Of a stretch of DNA of 64,000 bases, positions 54,862-63,347 are shown piece after piece. The notes below the pieces were generated by a model. That model saw only the letters and a list, made by a program, of their open reading frames with translations, did not search any database and was not told the origin of the DNA. The first letter of the stretch is position 1; every line of letters begins with the position of its first letter. The translations under genes and the position numbers were made by a program. The stretch is from Vibrio fluminensis (GTDB lineage Bacteria; Pseudomonadota; Gammaproteobacteria; Enterobacterales; Vibrionaceae), in assembly GCF_015278125.1 (NCBI RefSeq), contig NZ_JADILO010000018.1:1-64000 (forward strand), given 5' to 3'.

Positions 54862-55575
54862 TTACTGCAAAATTAGCGATATTGTCGCATTTTCACTCAA
54901 ATTGTACTGAATTTGAGCCTGCAATAACTCCGCTGTCGCTAACGCGTCTGTTAAAGCGTGATGGGGCTGATAAGCCGGTAAACCATAGCGTTCACGAGAT
55001 TGTCCTAAACGCACCGACGCAGGCTTTTTACGCTTCAACCAATTGAGCCAACCTTTACATTGCTCGTGTTGGATTGCCCACTCAATATCAAGAGTATCAA
55101 CAACCGGAAACTCGATACCTTCACCAATACTATTGAGCAATGCTTGGTTGAAAAATTGCCTCTCAATGTTTTTGTAATGCACGACGACGACTTTACCAGC
55201 CAAAGCTTGCAGCACCTGTTCGAGGATTTCATCTAACTGTGGGGCATTCTTGACGTCAGAATCGGTGATACCGTGGATCACCACCGACTCTTCATTCAGA
55301 TCTCGATTTGGATTCACCACCCAGTGTGCCGAGCCGTTACAGTAGATACGCTTTAAACTAAAAGGCACCAAGCCAATGGTCAAAATGGCATCTTCTTGCG
55401 CATTTAGGCCGGTGGTTTCAAAATCTAGCGCCACAAAAGGCACGTCACTAAGCGGTGTATCGCCGCTTACCGCACCTTGCGCATAGAAAGCTTTTAAACG
55501 GCTGTCCTTGGCCTGTTCAGCAAGCTGTTTAAAACGCTGAGACCAATCGGGTGTTGCCGACGTATCAACCTTCAT
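54862..55575 (-). CDS. DnaQ-like 3'-5' exonuclease (DEDDh)
   Basis: 237 residues. ExoI FVALDFETTGLN, ExoII with HYKNIERQFFNQAL and ExoIII HHALTDALATAELL give the DEDDh set. An N-terminal 40-residue helical extension precedes it. It is not the replicative epsilon subunit by sequence (no clamp-binding tail seen). It follows the cNMP/CBS/DUF294 gene by 33 bp with AAGGAG before its ATG; this gene pair recurs in marine gammaproteobacteria, as I remember, but its purpose is not known. Confidence 0.85.
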   Translation of the reverse strand: MKVDTSATPDWSQRFKQLAEQAKDSRLKAFYAQGAVSGDTPLSDVPFVALDFETTGLNAQEDAILTIGLVPFSLKRIYCNGSAHWVVNPNRDLNEESVVIHGITDSDVKNAPQLDEILEQVLQALAGKVVVVHYKNIERQFFNQALLNSIGEGIEFPVVDTLDIEWAIQHEQCKGWLNWLKRKKPASVRLGQSRERYGLPAYQPHHALTDALATAELLQAQIQYNLSENATISLILQ

Positions 55576-55608
55576 ATGAACTCCTTGTGACGAGCATCAT
55601 GTATCCGA

Positions 55609-57495
55609 TCATGATTTGGTACTACTTCTTTGGTAACGGAACTTAATAAAGCTTTGTGCATTACTCAAAATTTGGAAAGCCGCTTTTAGGTTGCGACGCT
55701 CAAAATCTGACATATGCTCAGGCTCGATGTTGTTATCCGGCTCATCTCCATTTTCGATATCCAATGCTTGGTGTCGAATACGCACCATATAGATAAGCTC
55801 CATCGCATCTTTCAAGTCCATGCCCCGCCCTTTCGGCAGGATGCCCGCATCATTAATATCATCGAGACGCTCAAACGAGTTCTGTGCTCGAGAGCCAATC
55901 GCGAGTGCATGAACACGGATCAAATCCGCCATAGGTGCAGTACCGCGACGCTTTAGGTTGATAGAATTACGGTGACGACCATCTTTTTCCATCACAAAAT
56001 CTTTGAAGAAACCAAGTGGCGGTGTACGTCGAATCGCGTTATACGCCATCGCCGCAAGGAAGCGGTTATTGCGTTTAGCGCGGCGAACAATAAAGCTGCT
56101 GAGTTGTTCTGCCCATTTAACGCGCCCATAAACACCCAGCAGATCGAAGAAGATTGAACTGTTGAGTAATCTTTCTGGGTTCGGATTATCAATCCAGCTA
56201 GCGAAACACTCTTCCCACTCACCACGAGTTTTACGCCATTCGGGATTGGTTGCCATGATATCGCCAGTACAGTAAGAGTAACCGCAAGCAGCTAAACCAT
56301 CACAAACAAACTTGGCAAACTGCTCGAAGTACTCGCCATGCATTTTCTCATCATAGCTGTTATCGAGGATTAGAGCGTTATCTTGGTCGGTAACGATTAA
56401 TTGTTCATCACGCGCCATCGAACCCATCGCAACTAAGCAATAAGGAATAGGTGCCGGTCCAAACTCAATTTCCGCTAGTTCTGCTAGACGCTGCTTGAAG
56501 CTACTACCAATCACCGACATCGCGCGTCCAACCATGTGTGCGTTCGCATCTTCGCTTACCATGCGCACAAAACAGTCTTTAACCTGCCCTGAAACTTGGG
56601 CAAGATCTTCCACGGTGGTTTGCTGGAATATTGAGCTGACCAACAACAAACTGCTTTGCGACTCATAACGGACAATATCCGTCATGCCGATAACGCCAAC
56701 TGGCTTTCTATCTTTGAGGATCGGTAAGTGATGGATGTTGTAACGCAGCATTGTGAGCATCGCTTCGAACACATACGCGTTGTAGTCTAACGAGACCACA
56801 TCGGTACTCATCACATCCCCTACCGTGATGTTGGTATCAATGCCTTGAGCAATCACGCGAATACAGAGGTCGCGATCAGTCAAAATGCCAAGTAGCTGAT
56901 CATCATCTTCCTCGGTGATTTCTTCACTCGGACGAACAATAAGTAGCGCCGTTACGTTTTCCTCAGCCATCAAGTTGGCTGCTTCTTGAATGGTCGCTGT
57001 CGCTTCTAATGTCACCGGTTCGCGATTGAGAATTTTGCGCGCTTTCGCGGTGGTGAAATCATTGCTCTCGTTAGAATTCGAGACAGCCGTTCTTAAACGA
57101 GCGCTATCTTCCAGCTCCATATAATCAGCAAAATGCTCTGACTCTTCACAAAGTTCGTTAAAAATTCGCTCAGGGATACAGTAAACCAGCGTGTCGGAAA
57201 TCGCTTTCACAGGCATACGAACGCGATTATTCATCAATAGCCCCATTTGACCGAATAAACCACCCGCATCAATTCGGTTATAGAGCTCACCTTTACGACG
57301 ATAAACCTCTACCACACCACTGCGCACCATATAGAGGTCACGAATATCATCACCAAACTTAAGTACATCAGTACCTTCTCGGTAATAGGCTATCTCAACA
57401 TTAATGGCCAGTTCGTGTAAGCGCTCTTCTGGGAGATCATCAAAAGGAGGGTGTTGGCTTATGAAATTGAGTACTTCTAATTGCTCAGCTTCCAT
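55609..57495 (-). CDS. cNMP-binding, CBS and DUF294 nucleotidyltransferase-like protein
   Basis: 628 residues. Order: cyclic-nucleotide-binding domain (about 10-130; DIRDLYMVRSGVVEVYRRKG), two CBS domains (about 155-285; LLGILTDRDLCIRV, VGVIGMTDIVRYE), a GlnE/GlnD-like nucleotidyltransferase (GSMARDEQLIVTDQDNALIL, with GS and the DxD pair) and a DUF294 C-terminal domain. The layout suggests a nucleotide-sensing enzyme or regulator; target unknown. Co-transcribed with the exonuclease gene. Confidence 0.85.
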   Translation of the reverse strand: MEAEQLEVLNFISQHPPFDDLPEERLHELAINVEIAYYREGTDVLKFGDDIRDLYMVRSGVVEVYRRKGELYNRIDAGGLFGQMGLLMNNRVRMPVKAISDTLVYCIPERIFNELCEESEHFADYMELEDSARLRTAVSNSNESNDFTTAKARKILNREPVTLEATATIQEAANLMAEENVTALLIVRPSEEITEEDDDQLLGILTDRDLCIRVIAQGIDTNITVGDVMSTDVVSLDYNAYVFEAMLTMLRYNIHHLPILKDRKPVGVIGMTDIVRYESQSSLLLVSSIFQQTTVEDLAQVSGQVKDCFVRMVSEDANAHMVGRAMSVIGSSFKQRLAELAEIEFGPAPIPYCLVAMGSMARDEQLIVTDQDNALILDNSYDEKMHGEYFEQFAKFVCDGLAACGYSYCTGDIMATNPEWRKTRGEWEECFASWIDNPNPERLLNSSIFFDLLGVYGRVKWAEQLSSFIVRRAKRNNRFLAAMAYNAIRRTPPLGFFKDFVMEKDGRHRNSINLKRRGTAPMADLIRVHALAIGSRAQNSFERLDDINDAGILPKGRGMDLKDAMELIYMVRIRHQALDIENGDEPDNNIEPEHMSDFERRNLKAAFQILSNAQSFIKFRYQRSSTKS

Positions 57496-57696
57496 TCTTT
57501 ATATTCCATGATTTGCCGATATTTCAGTGATAAATAGCACCAACCCTCTGTGTAAGCAACAAAATTTTATCAGTACTGCTTGTTAATCCGTTACAACAGC
57601 ACAACATCTATCCACCACCCCATATGCAGCGTTGCGCTTATCTAAATCAACAGCTAAATTTGAAATTATATTTCATCGAAATGAGTGAGACAGTAG

Positions 57697-58038
57697 ATGC
57701 TAGATTTTAATACGATTAAAGAGATGGTAGATGACGACAACGATGTGATTGTCGCCCTTTTCACTACATATCTAGAAGACTATATGGAGGCGGGTAACAA
57801 GTTGCTCAATCTCACTCAAACCCAAGATTGGCAAGCCTTATTTCTGTACTGTCACAGTTTAAAAGGGACACTCAAAATCCTTGGTGAGGAGATTGCTAGT
57901 CAGCACTTAGAGAACATTGAACACGTCAGCCGTGACAACCAAATACCTGAGCCAAGCGATGTTGAGGCAGCGAAGCATCAGCTTGATACTATTCAATCAC
58001 AGATGCAACATTACCTCATCGAAGAGGGCGTTTACTGA
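57697..58038 (+). CDS. Stand-alone HPt phosphotransfer protein
   Basis: 113 residues, one HPt four-helix domain. The phospho-accepting His is in YCHSLKGTLKILGEE (about residue 50). It relays phosphate between a hybrid kinase receiver and a response regulator. The hybrid kinase at 50253-52667 lacks an HPt, and no other such kinase is in the window, so pairing is possible, though 5 kb and three genes lie between. No strong ribosome site before ATG 57697. Confidence 0.85.
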   Translation: MLDFNTIKEMVDDDNDVIVALFTTYLEDYMEAGNKLLNLTQTQDWQALFLYCHSLKGTLKILGEEIASQHLENIEHVSRDNQIPEPSDVEAAKHQLDTIQSQMQHYLIEEGVY

Positions 58039-58053
58039 CTCTGAATAAACATT

Positions 58054-58551
58054 TTATGTCTCATTGTTTTCATTGAGCCATTTATACATAACATAACTGT
58101 CGACTAAACCTAATTTTGCATGGCGATACGCTTTAGGTAATGTGCCAACAATAGCGAAACCGAGTTGCTGCCAAAGGTTTACCGCAACTTGGTTTGTTGA
58201 GACTACGCTGTTAAATTGCATTGCGGAAAAACCAGATTCTCTTGCCGTTTGCTGAGAGTGTTCACACAGTTTGCGAGCAATCCCCTTCCCTCTAGCGCGA
58301 GTTGAAACCATGTAGCCACAATTGCAGATATGGCGACTAGGCCCCATAGCATTGGGTTTGATGTAGTACGAGCCGAGAATCTCATCATCTTCCTCATAGA
58401 CAAAGCTATTGAGTGCTGTTTCGCACCACAATGTATATGCTTGTTCACAAGTCAAATCAGGTTCAAATGCATAAGTTTCTTGTGCGGCAACGACTTGATG
58501 AAAAGTTGGCCAAAATTGAACAAAGTCCTGTTTGCTCATTTCCCGAATCAA
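58054..58551 (-). CDS. GNAT-family acetyltransferase
   Basis: 165 residues from TTG 58551. The acetyl-CoA binding segment is RARGKGIARKLCEHSQQ, followed by MQFNSVVSTNQVAVNLWQQLGF, typical of GNAT. Substrate unknown. The frame is open to TTG 58653, but AAGGAG lies six bases before TTG 58551, where the product MIREMSKQDF begins like other family members; this start is preferred. Convergent with the HPt gene with 15 bp between stops. Confidence 0.8.
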   Translation of the reverse strand: MIREMSKQDFVQFWPTFHQVVAAQETYAFEPDLTCEQAYTLWCETALNSFVYEEDDEILGSYYIKPNAMGPSRHICNCGYMVSTRARGKGIARKLCEHSQQTARESGFSAMQFNSVVSTNQVAVNLWQQLGFAIVGTLPKAYRHAKLGLVDSYVMYKWLNENNET

Positions 58552-58786
58552 AACACTCTCCTTAGATTTTGTCCAACTAATCGCAAAACTTAGGTTCTGC
58601 TTATCACTTTTTTCTTCACTACATTTCAAATTGAGAAGCAAATTAACACTCAAAACGCATCAGCGAAATCAAACACCACAAAAAAACTCTTAATTCATTG
58701 TTTTTATTAAATTTAGTCAGACAACCATTTTGGTACATAAACTGCTAAACAATATTATGCAGCGATTAGCACATTGAATCAAACCG

Positions 58787-60451
58787 ATGAATAGAGTCAC
58801 AAAAACTAAAGCAATAAACACAGCGACAAAGACAGCAATAAGCCTTGCGACATTCACACTCCCAATACTGTTTGTGATGCCGCTCAATAGTGTTTTTACC
58901 GGCTACTACGTTGTGCTGTCACTCCTTGTGGTTACTTCTGCTTTGACGCTCAACGGCTGGTTAGGAAACCTAGCCAAGTTACTACTGACAGTCTCATGCT
59001 TAGTTAGTATCTTGTCTTTGGCCGTCTCGGGCGGCTTTCTCGCCACTGGCGCGCTTCATTCAATATTGCTCACCAACAGTGAAGAAGTGGTTGGTTATTT
59101 TCAACTGATCAACTGGACGTCGTTTATTCCCTGCATGATTTTTGCTCTGGTTGGACTCGCCTGTTTTTGGACCACCCGCTTACCCTTCAAGGCTTCTAAC
59201 AAAGCAATACTAATGGTGTGTACGCTCAGCTTTGCAGCACTCATACCTGCGTTTAAATGGTATGCCGATCCAGAAACTAAGCATCAATTAACAGAGAGTA
59301 AACTTAATAGCCTCTACCTCTATCAAGATGTACCAGCCTACAATCTATATCGCGTGGCGGCTCTAGCGTTTATTGAGCGCTACCGCAGCCATAACGATTA
59401 CGGTTCGACACTACCTGACCACATTGTATCTACAGAACCTCGCGCATTACCGCAAAATATCATCGTGGTGATTGGTGAGTCATCACGCCGCGCATCTTAC
59501 TCTCTGTACGGTAGCCAAATAAATGCAACACCTAACCTACTTGCCAGGTCAAAAGCATCTGCACAACCAATGCAAATTGTCGATGGTGCGTTCGCCCCAG
59601 CGTCCAATACTCGTGAATCTGTGCCGCGCTCATTCTCATTCGCGACCACTGAACATCAACTTTTCACCGGACTTTCACACGCTAACCTTATCGATGTTGC
59701 ACGCTCTATTGGTTATCACACAACTTGGGTCACAACGCAAACGCTCTACACCCGCTGGGATTCATTCACCGCTAAAGTCGCCACCTCAGCCGACCGAGTA
59801 ATACATACCAATGATAACCACAATAGATGGCATGACCGCGATGCCGTTGAAGCGGTTAAGAAACAACTCATCGCTAGGGACAAAAAACAATTTATCGTAC
59901 TGCATCTTTCTGGCGAACACGCTGACTATGCAATAAGAAACGGTGAGCCCTTACCGAAAAAACACTTCGAGGCGATCAAAGCGCAGCTTAGCAAACATCA
60001 GACCATATCCTCGACTGAATTGGCTTACCTTAGCTCGATTCATATGACTGACGACTTATTAGATAACCTCGTAAGCGCAATGTTTGACGATGCCACTAAT
60101 AGCTTATTGGTTTACTTTTCCGATCATGGCGAAGTGATCGGCAAAGGGCATGGGCTTCAGCCGATACAAATTGAAGAAGAGCTCGCGATTCCCTACCTTG
60201 CGATTGGTACTCTGGCGAACAAAATGGCGCGGGTAATTGATTGCTATCGCGATCATCGCCATCAACTCTACAACAACAGTTATTTTCCTGAAGTGTTGCT
60301 ATCAACGCTCGGCATGAAGGTAAACCCTCCACGCCAAAGCCAAACATTTACTTATTACTCTATTCAAGGTGAGACTGAAGTGTTGCCAACCGATTTCTCC
60401 TTCACCTTTTTTCATCAAGGAGATAAACAATGCAAAAAAAGCGTTCATTAA
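58787..60451 (+). CDS. Phosphoethanolamine-transferase-like enzyme (EptA/CptA type)
   Basis: 554 residues: five membrane segments (to about residue 165), then a periplasmic alkaline-phosphatase-fold domain. IIVVIGESSRRASYSLYG starts it; the likely Thr nucleophile is in SNTRESVPRSF; HLSGEHADY and YFSDHGEVIGKGHG supply metal ligands. It would move phosphoethanolamine from phospholipid to a lipid A, core or glycan acceptor, altering surface charge. Acceptor not determinable. The next gene starts 22 bp before its stop, so the two are coupled. Confidence 0.82.
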   Translation: MNRVTKTKAINTATKTAISLATFTLPILFVMPLNSVFTGYYVVLSLLVVTSALTLNGWLGNLAKLLLTVSCLVSILSLAVSGGFLATGALHSILLTNSEEVVGYFQLINWTSFIPCMIFALVGLACFWTTRLPFKASNKAILMVCTLSFAALIPAFKWYADPETKHQLTESKLNSLYLYQDVPAYNLYRVAALAFIERYRSHNDYGSTLPDHIVSTEPRALPQNIIVVIGESSRRASYSLYGSQINATPNLLARSKASAQPMQIVDGAFAPASNTRESVPRSFSFATTEHQLFTGLSHANLIDVARSIGYHTTWVTTQTLYTRWDSFTAKVATSADRVIHTNDNHNRWHDRDAVEAVKKQLIARDKKQFIVLHLSGEHADYAIRNGEPLPKKHFEAIKAQLSKHQTISSTELAYLSSIHMTDDLLDNLVSAMFDDATNSLLVYFSDHGEVIGKGHGLQPIQIEEELAIPYLAIGTLANKMARVIDCYRDHRHQLYNNSYFPEVLLSTLGMKVNPPRQSQTFTYYSIQGETEVLPTDFSFTFFHQGDKQCKKSVH

Positions 60452-61311
60452 TTTATTTTCTGCTCCCTTCACTGCTCATCGTGCTGGCAATGACCGATAG
60501 AATGCGTCCAATGCGAGTATTTGTCGCCTATTACAGCTGTAAAGTTGTCGAACAACTTGGGCTCACTCAGACTTGTGAACAACTACCTGTCGTTACTGTA
60601 TTGGAAAATGGCAAACCCGACGCTGATCTCTACGGTATTGAAGATCCATTGGCGCTCACCCTGTTTTTTGAACGCTACAAGTTACCCGGTCACGTTTATG
60701 CACATCGCACCAATAGCCCTGATCGAGCCAAGCTCTATGCAAACTATTATCAAGCGTTTGAATTTGATGCGGTGTGGGACGAAAAATCAGGCAAATTGGA
60801 TATCTACCACTACCCTGAACACAACTCGATGCAGTTTTACTTTGAAAATCTGCTTACACTCGTTCCAGAAACCAGTCGACTTTGGCTAGATCTCAAAAAC
60901 CTGACTGCAACCAATAAGCAGCAGGTGGTTAACTATCTGGACCAGCTCTTCCCGGACGTCGAACAACGACAAAGATTGATTGTAGAATCCAAAAACCCTA
61001 TCGATCTCGATCTATTAAAACAGTCCGGCTACAAGACTTCTTATTACTTACCGAGTGAAAACAAACTGCATGGTTGCGATGAAGATAGCTCCGTGCAAAC
61101 GGTGATCAATAACATCAACCAAATCAGTAGTGACTACATTTCCTTTCCTTACACCCAGCAAGAGTTTGTCGATCGCTGCGTGTTGCCTCTAGCGCGAAAT
61201 GTCGAGCAATTATCATGGGGGGGACTACCATTCGCCATCCCTAATGGAGCATTAAGCCGCTATCAAGGCTATATTGTTGACCACTCGGTGAGTTTGAATA
61301 AATTGGAGTAG
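60430..61311 (+). CDS. FAM151/GDPD-like TIM-barrel protein, membrane-anchored
   Basis: 293 residues with one N-terminal membrane or signal segment (about 6-21). YAHRTNSPDRAKLY, FEFDAVWD, LDIYHYPEHNS and RLWLDLKNL follow the pattern of the FAM151/menorin group of the glycerophosphodiesterase-like superfamily: a His near the start and acidic residues at strand ends. Four Cys suggest a periplasmic place. AAGGAGATAAACA precedes the ATG within the upstream gene. The coupling suggests a role on the same lipid or glycan as the transferase, such as handling a lipid by-product; inference only. Confidence 0.6.
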   Translation: MQKKRSLIYFLLPSLLIVLAMTDRMRPMRVFVAYYSCKVVEQLGLTQTCEQLPVVTVLENGKPDADLYGIEDPLALTLFFERYKLPGHVYAHRTNSPDRAKLYANYYQAFEFDAVWDEKSGKLDIYHYPEHNSMQFYFENLLTLVPETSRLWLDLKNLTATNKQQVVNYLDQLFPDVEQRQRLIVESKNPIDLDLLKQSGYKTSYYLPSENKLHGCDEDSSVQTVINNINQISSDYISFPYTQQEFVDRCVLPLARNVEQLSWGGLPFAIPNGALSRYQGYIVDHSVSLNKLE

Positions 61312-61425
61312 CTCTACGTGAATTGGCTCTACTTGAATGTAAAAATATGGACTGAAACTCTCCGCTTCAGCCCATATTGTGCAACTAGCCATTTTCTGCC
61401 AACTACTTTTCTGCCGAACGGGCAT

Positions 61426-62148
61426 TTAACGCTTAACCAAACCTTTGTGGTTTAAATAAGGCAAAATATGTAGGCGTGACTCACCCGACAATTTCCCTGT
61501 CACCTCACTAGACCAAGTACTTTGCTTCTGGTTGGTAGAGCGATTCGCATAATAGCCCTGCATCAATTGGTCATACTCATCTACGGCATTTCTATCAAGA
61601 GGCTGATAGCTATTTTCATGCAGCACCACTTTTTGCGGTAAACGGGGTTTAACTTCCGGATTTTGGTCAGGGTGTCCCAAACATAAACCAAACAATACTG
61701 CGGTATGCTCAGGCAACTCTAACAGTTCATCAACTTGCTGTGCGTTGTTACGTAGCCCGCCAATGTACACGCCGCCTAACCCCATTGACTCCGCGGCAAT
61801 GAAACAGTTTTGCGCCATGATTCCCGCATCGATCGCGCCAATTAAAGCGAGCTCCGTATAATCGCTCTGCACATCAGGGTTAATTACCGTATGCCGTTGA
61901 TAATCGATACAGAACACCAAGAATTCCGCCGCATTGGCAACATGAGCTTGATTGCCCGCGAGAACCGAGAGCTTATCTCGTTTGGCTTGGTCGGTAACAC
62001 GAATAATTGATACCACTTGCAACAAACTGGACGAAGATGCCGCCAAGCCAGCTTTAATAATCGTGTCTAAGCTATTCGGTTCGATAGGTTCTGCGGTAAA
62101 TTTTCGTATCGAGCGATGCGACAATATTGTCTCAATGGTCGAGTTCAT
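61426..62148 (-). CDS. frp: NADPH-flavin oxidoreductase / nitroreductase (Frp/NfsA)
   Basis: 240 residues, the exact length of V. harveyi Frp, and matching it over most of its length as I remember it (HRSIRKFTAEPI, AASSSSLLQVVSIIRVT, CLGHPDQNPEVKPRLPQK, ESRLHILPYLNHKGL). It reduces FMN with NADPH and feeds luciferase in luminous species; here it may act as a nitroreductase and no lux genes are seen. The likeness is the best single pointer to Vibrio in the window. Divergent neighbours are far enough for its own promoter. Confidence 0.9.
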   Translation of the reverse strand: MNSTIETILSHRSIRKFTAEPIEPNSLDTIIKAGLAASSSSLLQVVSIIRVTDQAKRDKLSVLAGNQAHVANAAEFLVFCIDYQRHTVINPDVQSDYTELALIGAIDAGIMAQNCFIAAESMGLGGVYIGGLRNNAQQVDELLELPEHTAVLFGLCLGHPDQNPEVKPRLPQKVVLHENSYQPLDRNAVDEYDQLMQGYYANRSTNQKQSTWSSEVTGKLSGESRLHILPYLNHKGLVKR

Positions 62149-62263
62149 TTTGGTTCATCCTTGTCTAATGCGTTGTATTATCTGAGCACATTTATCGTGC
62201 AAATTTAAGTGATAGATTCACAATTTAGCAAAATGCCATTAAACAAGGATGCTTGTTGTTACT

Positions 62264-62593
62264 CTACTCACTCAGCATATAGATATACGCTTCAACTACA
62301 CTGCCATCATCTAGATGTACTTGAGTGGCAACACGCTTATACTCACTGCCCTCAAACTCATCCAGTTTATGCCAATTCTGCGCAAGGTTGTCTGAGGTAA
62401 AAACAAAGCCTCTTACCTGCTTGCCAGCGTCATTAAGCTCAATACCAGGGTAACCCATCTCTGAACCCCAGCCTTGGTTTTTGAGAAAACCAAGCACATA
62501 ACCTTCACGCCACTCGCCACCTATCGCAGTCATCACATGCTCATTTGGGCGTCCTGGACCAAGAGTGCCATAGACAAATAACTTATCTAACAT
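62264..62593 (-). CDS. Gamma-glutamylcyclotransferase-like protein
   Basis: 109 residues with LFVYGTLGPGRPNEHV at the start, the nucleotide-free YGTL pocket of the GGCT/AIG2 fold, and a Glu in LDEFEGSEYKRV in the catalytic place. The family handles gamma-glutamyl amines or peptides; substrate unknown. ATG 62593 has AAAGGAAG upstream and starts the fold; the frame to 62668 is not needed. Convergent with nothing; divergent from the HD gene. Confidence 0.82.
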   Translation of the reverse strand: MLDKLFVYGTLGPGRPNEHVMTAIGGEWREGYVLGFLKNQGWGSEMGYPGIELNDAGKQVRGFVFTSDNLAQNWHKLDEFEGSEYKRVATQVHLDDGSVVEAYIYMLSE

Positions 62594-62687
62594 CGTACTT
62601 CCTTTAGGTTCTATTTTGATTTCGTTATTACACAGAAAAGTGTTAGCGTCTATATTCTCAAACAACACATAGCTTTGTCACAACAAC

Positions 62688-63254
62688 ATGATTGAACAAC
62701 TGCCTTCGATACTGCAATTTCTGCGTGATGCAGAGCAGTTAAAAGATACTCTGCGTACTGCTTGGACTTCTTCTGGCCGACAAGAAAGCACTGCCGAGCA
62801 CACATGGCGACTGTGCCTATTGGCAATGCTCGTTTCCAAGCATTACCCTCAACTCAACAGCGAAAGAGTGCTAAAACTCTGCATTGTGCATGATCTGGCG
62901 GAAGCGATTGGTGGTGACATATCCGCGGTTGACCAACATGCCGATTTGGATAAAAGCGCTATTGAGTTAAGGGATTTAAAGCAGCTCATTGCACCGCTGA
63001 ACCAAGAGTTACAAGCAGATATTTTAGCGCTGTGGCTGGAATATGACAGCGCGACGACCGAAGAGGCAAAACTGGTTAAAGCATTGGATAAGTTAGAGAC
63101 CATTTTGCAGCACACGCAAGGTGATAACCCGCCAGACTTCAACTACACATTCAACCTTAGCTATGGACAAAAGCAGACTGACTATGATGAGTTAACTCAG
63201 CAATTTAGATTGTTGCTGGATGCTGAAACAAATGCGCGTATGGAATTGTTTTAA
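62688..63254 (+). CDS. HD-domain phosphohydrolase (YfbR/HDDC2-like)
   Basis: 188 residues. Metal-binding HD residues: His in STAEHTWRL, HD in CIVHDLAEAIGGDI, and an Asp in LVKALDKLE. This pattern is that of the 5'-deoxynucleotidase group (YfbR, HDDC2), which dephosphorylates dNMPs. The exact substrate is not fixed. A terminator-like hairpin follows at 63270. Confidence 0.82.
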   Translation: MIEQLPSILQFLRDAEQLKDTLRTAWTSSGRQESTAEHTWRLCLLAMLVSKHYPQLNSERVLKLCIVHDLAEAIGGDISAVDQHADLDKSAIELRDLKQLIAPLNQELQADILALWLEYDSATTEEAKLVKALDKLETILQHTQGDNPPDFNYTFNLSYGQKQTDYDELTQQFRLLLDAETNARMELF

Positions 63255-63269
63255 GCTCTCAATAAAACA

Positions 63270-63305
63270 AAATCCTTTTTACTACAGTTAGAGCAAAAAG
63301 GATTT
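63270..63305. terminator. Hairpin between the HD gene and the outer-membrane protein gene
   Basis: AAATCCTTTTT / AAAAAGGATTT, 11-bp perfect stem with a 14-base loop, between convergent genes. Confidence 0.65.
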
Positions 63306-63347
63306 ACTTTAGCCGCTTAATTGAGCATTAAGCACTTAAACAATTGA

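Noticed and set aside
61426..62148. Part of a luminescence (lux) locus because of frp
   Set aside because: No lux genes are nearby; frp-like reductases are common in non-luminous vibrios.
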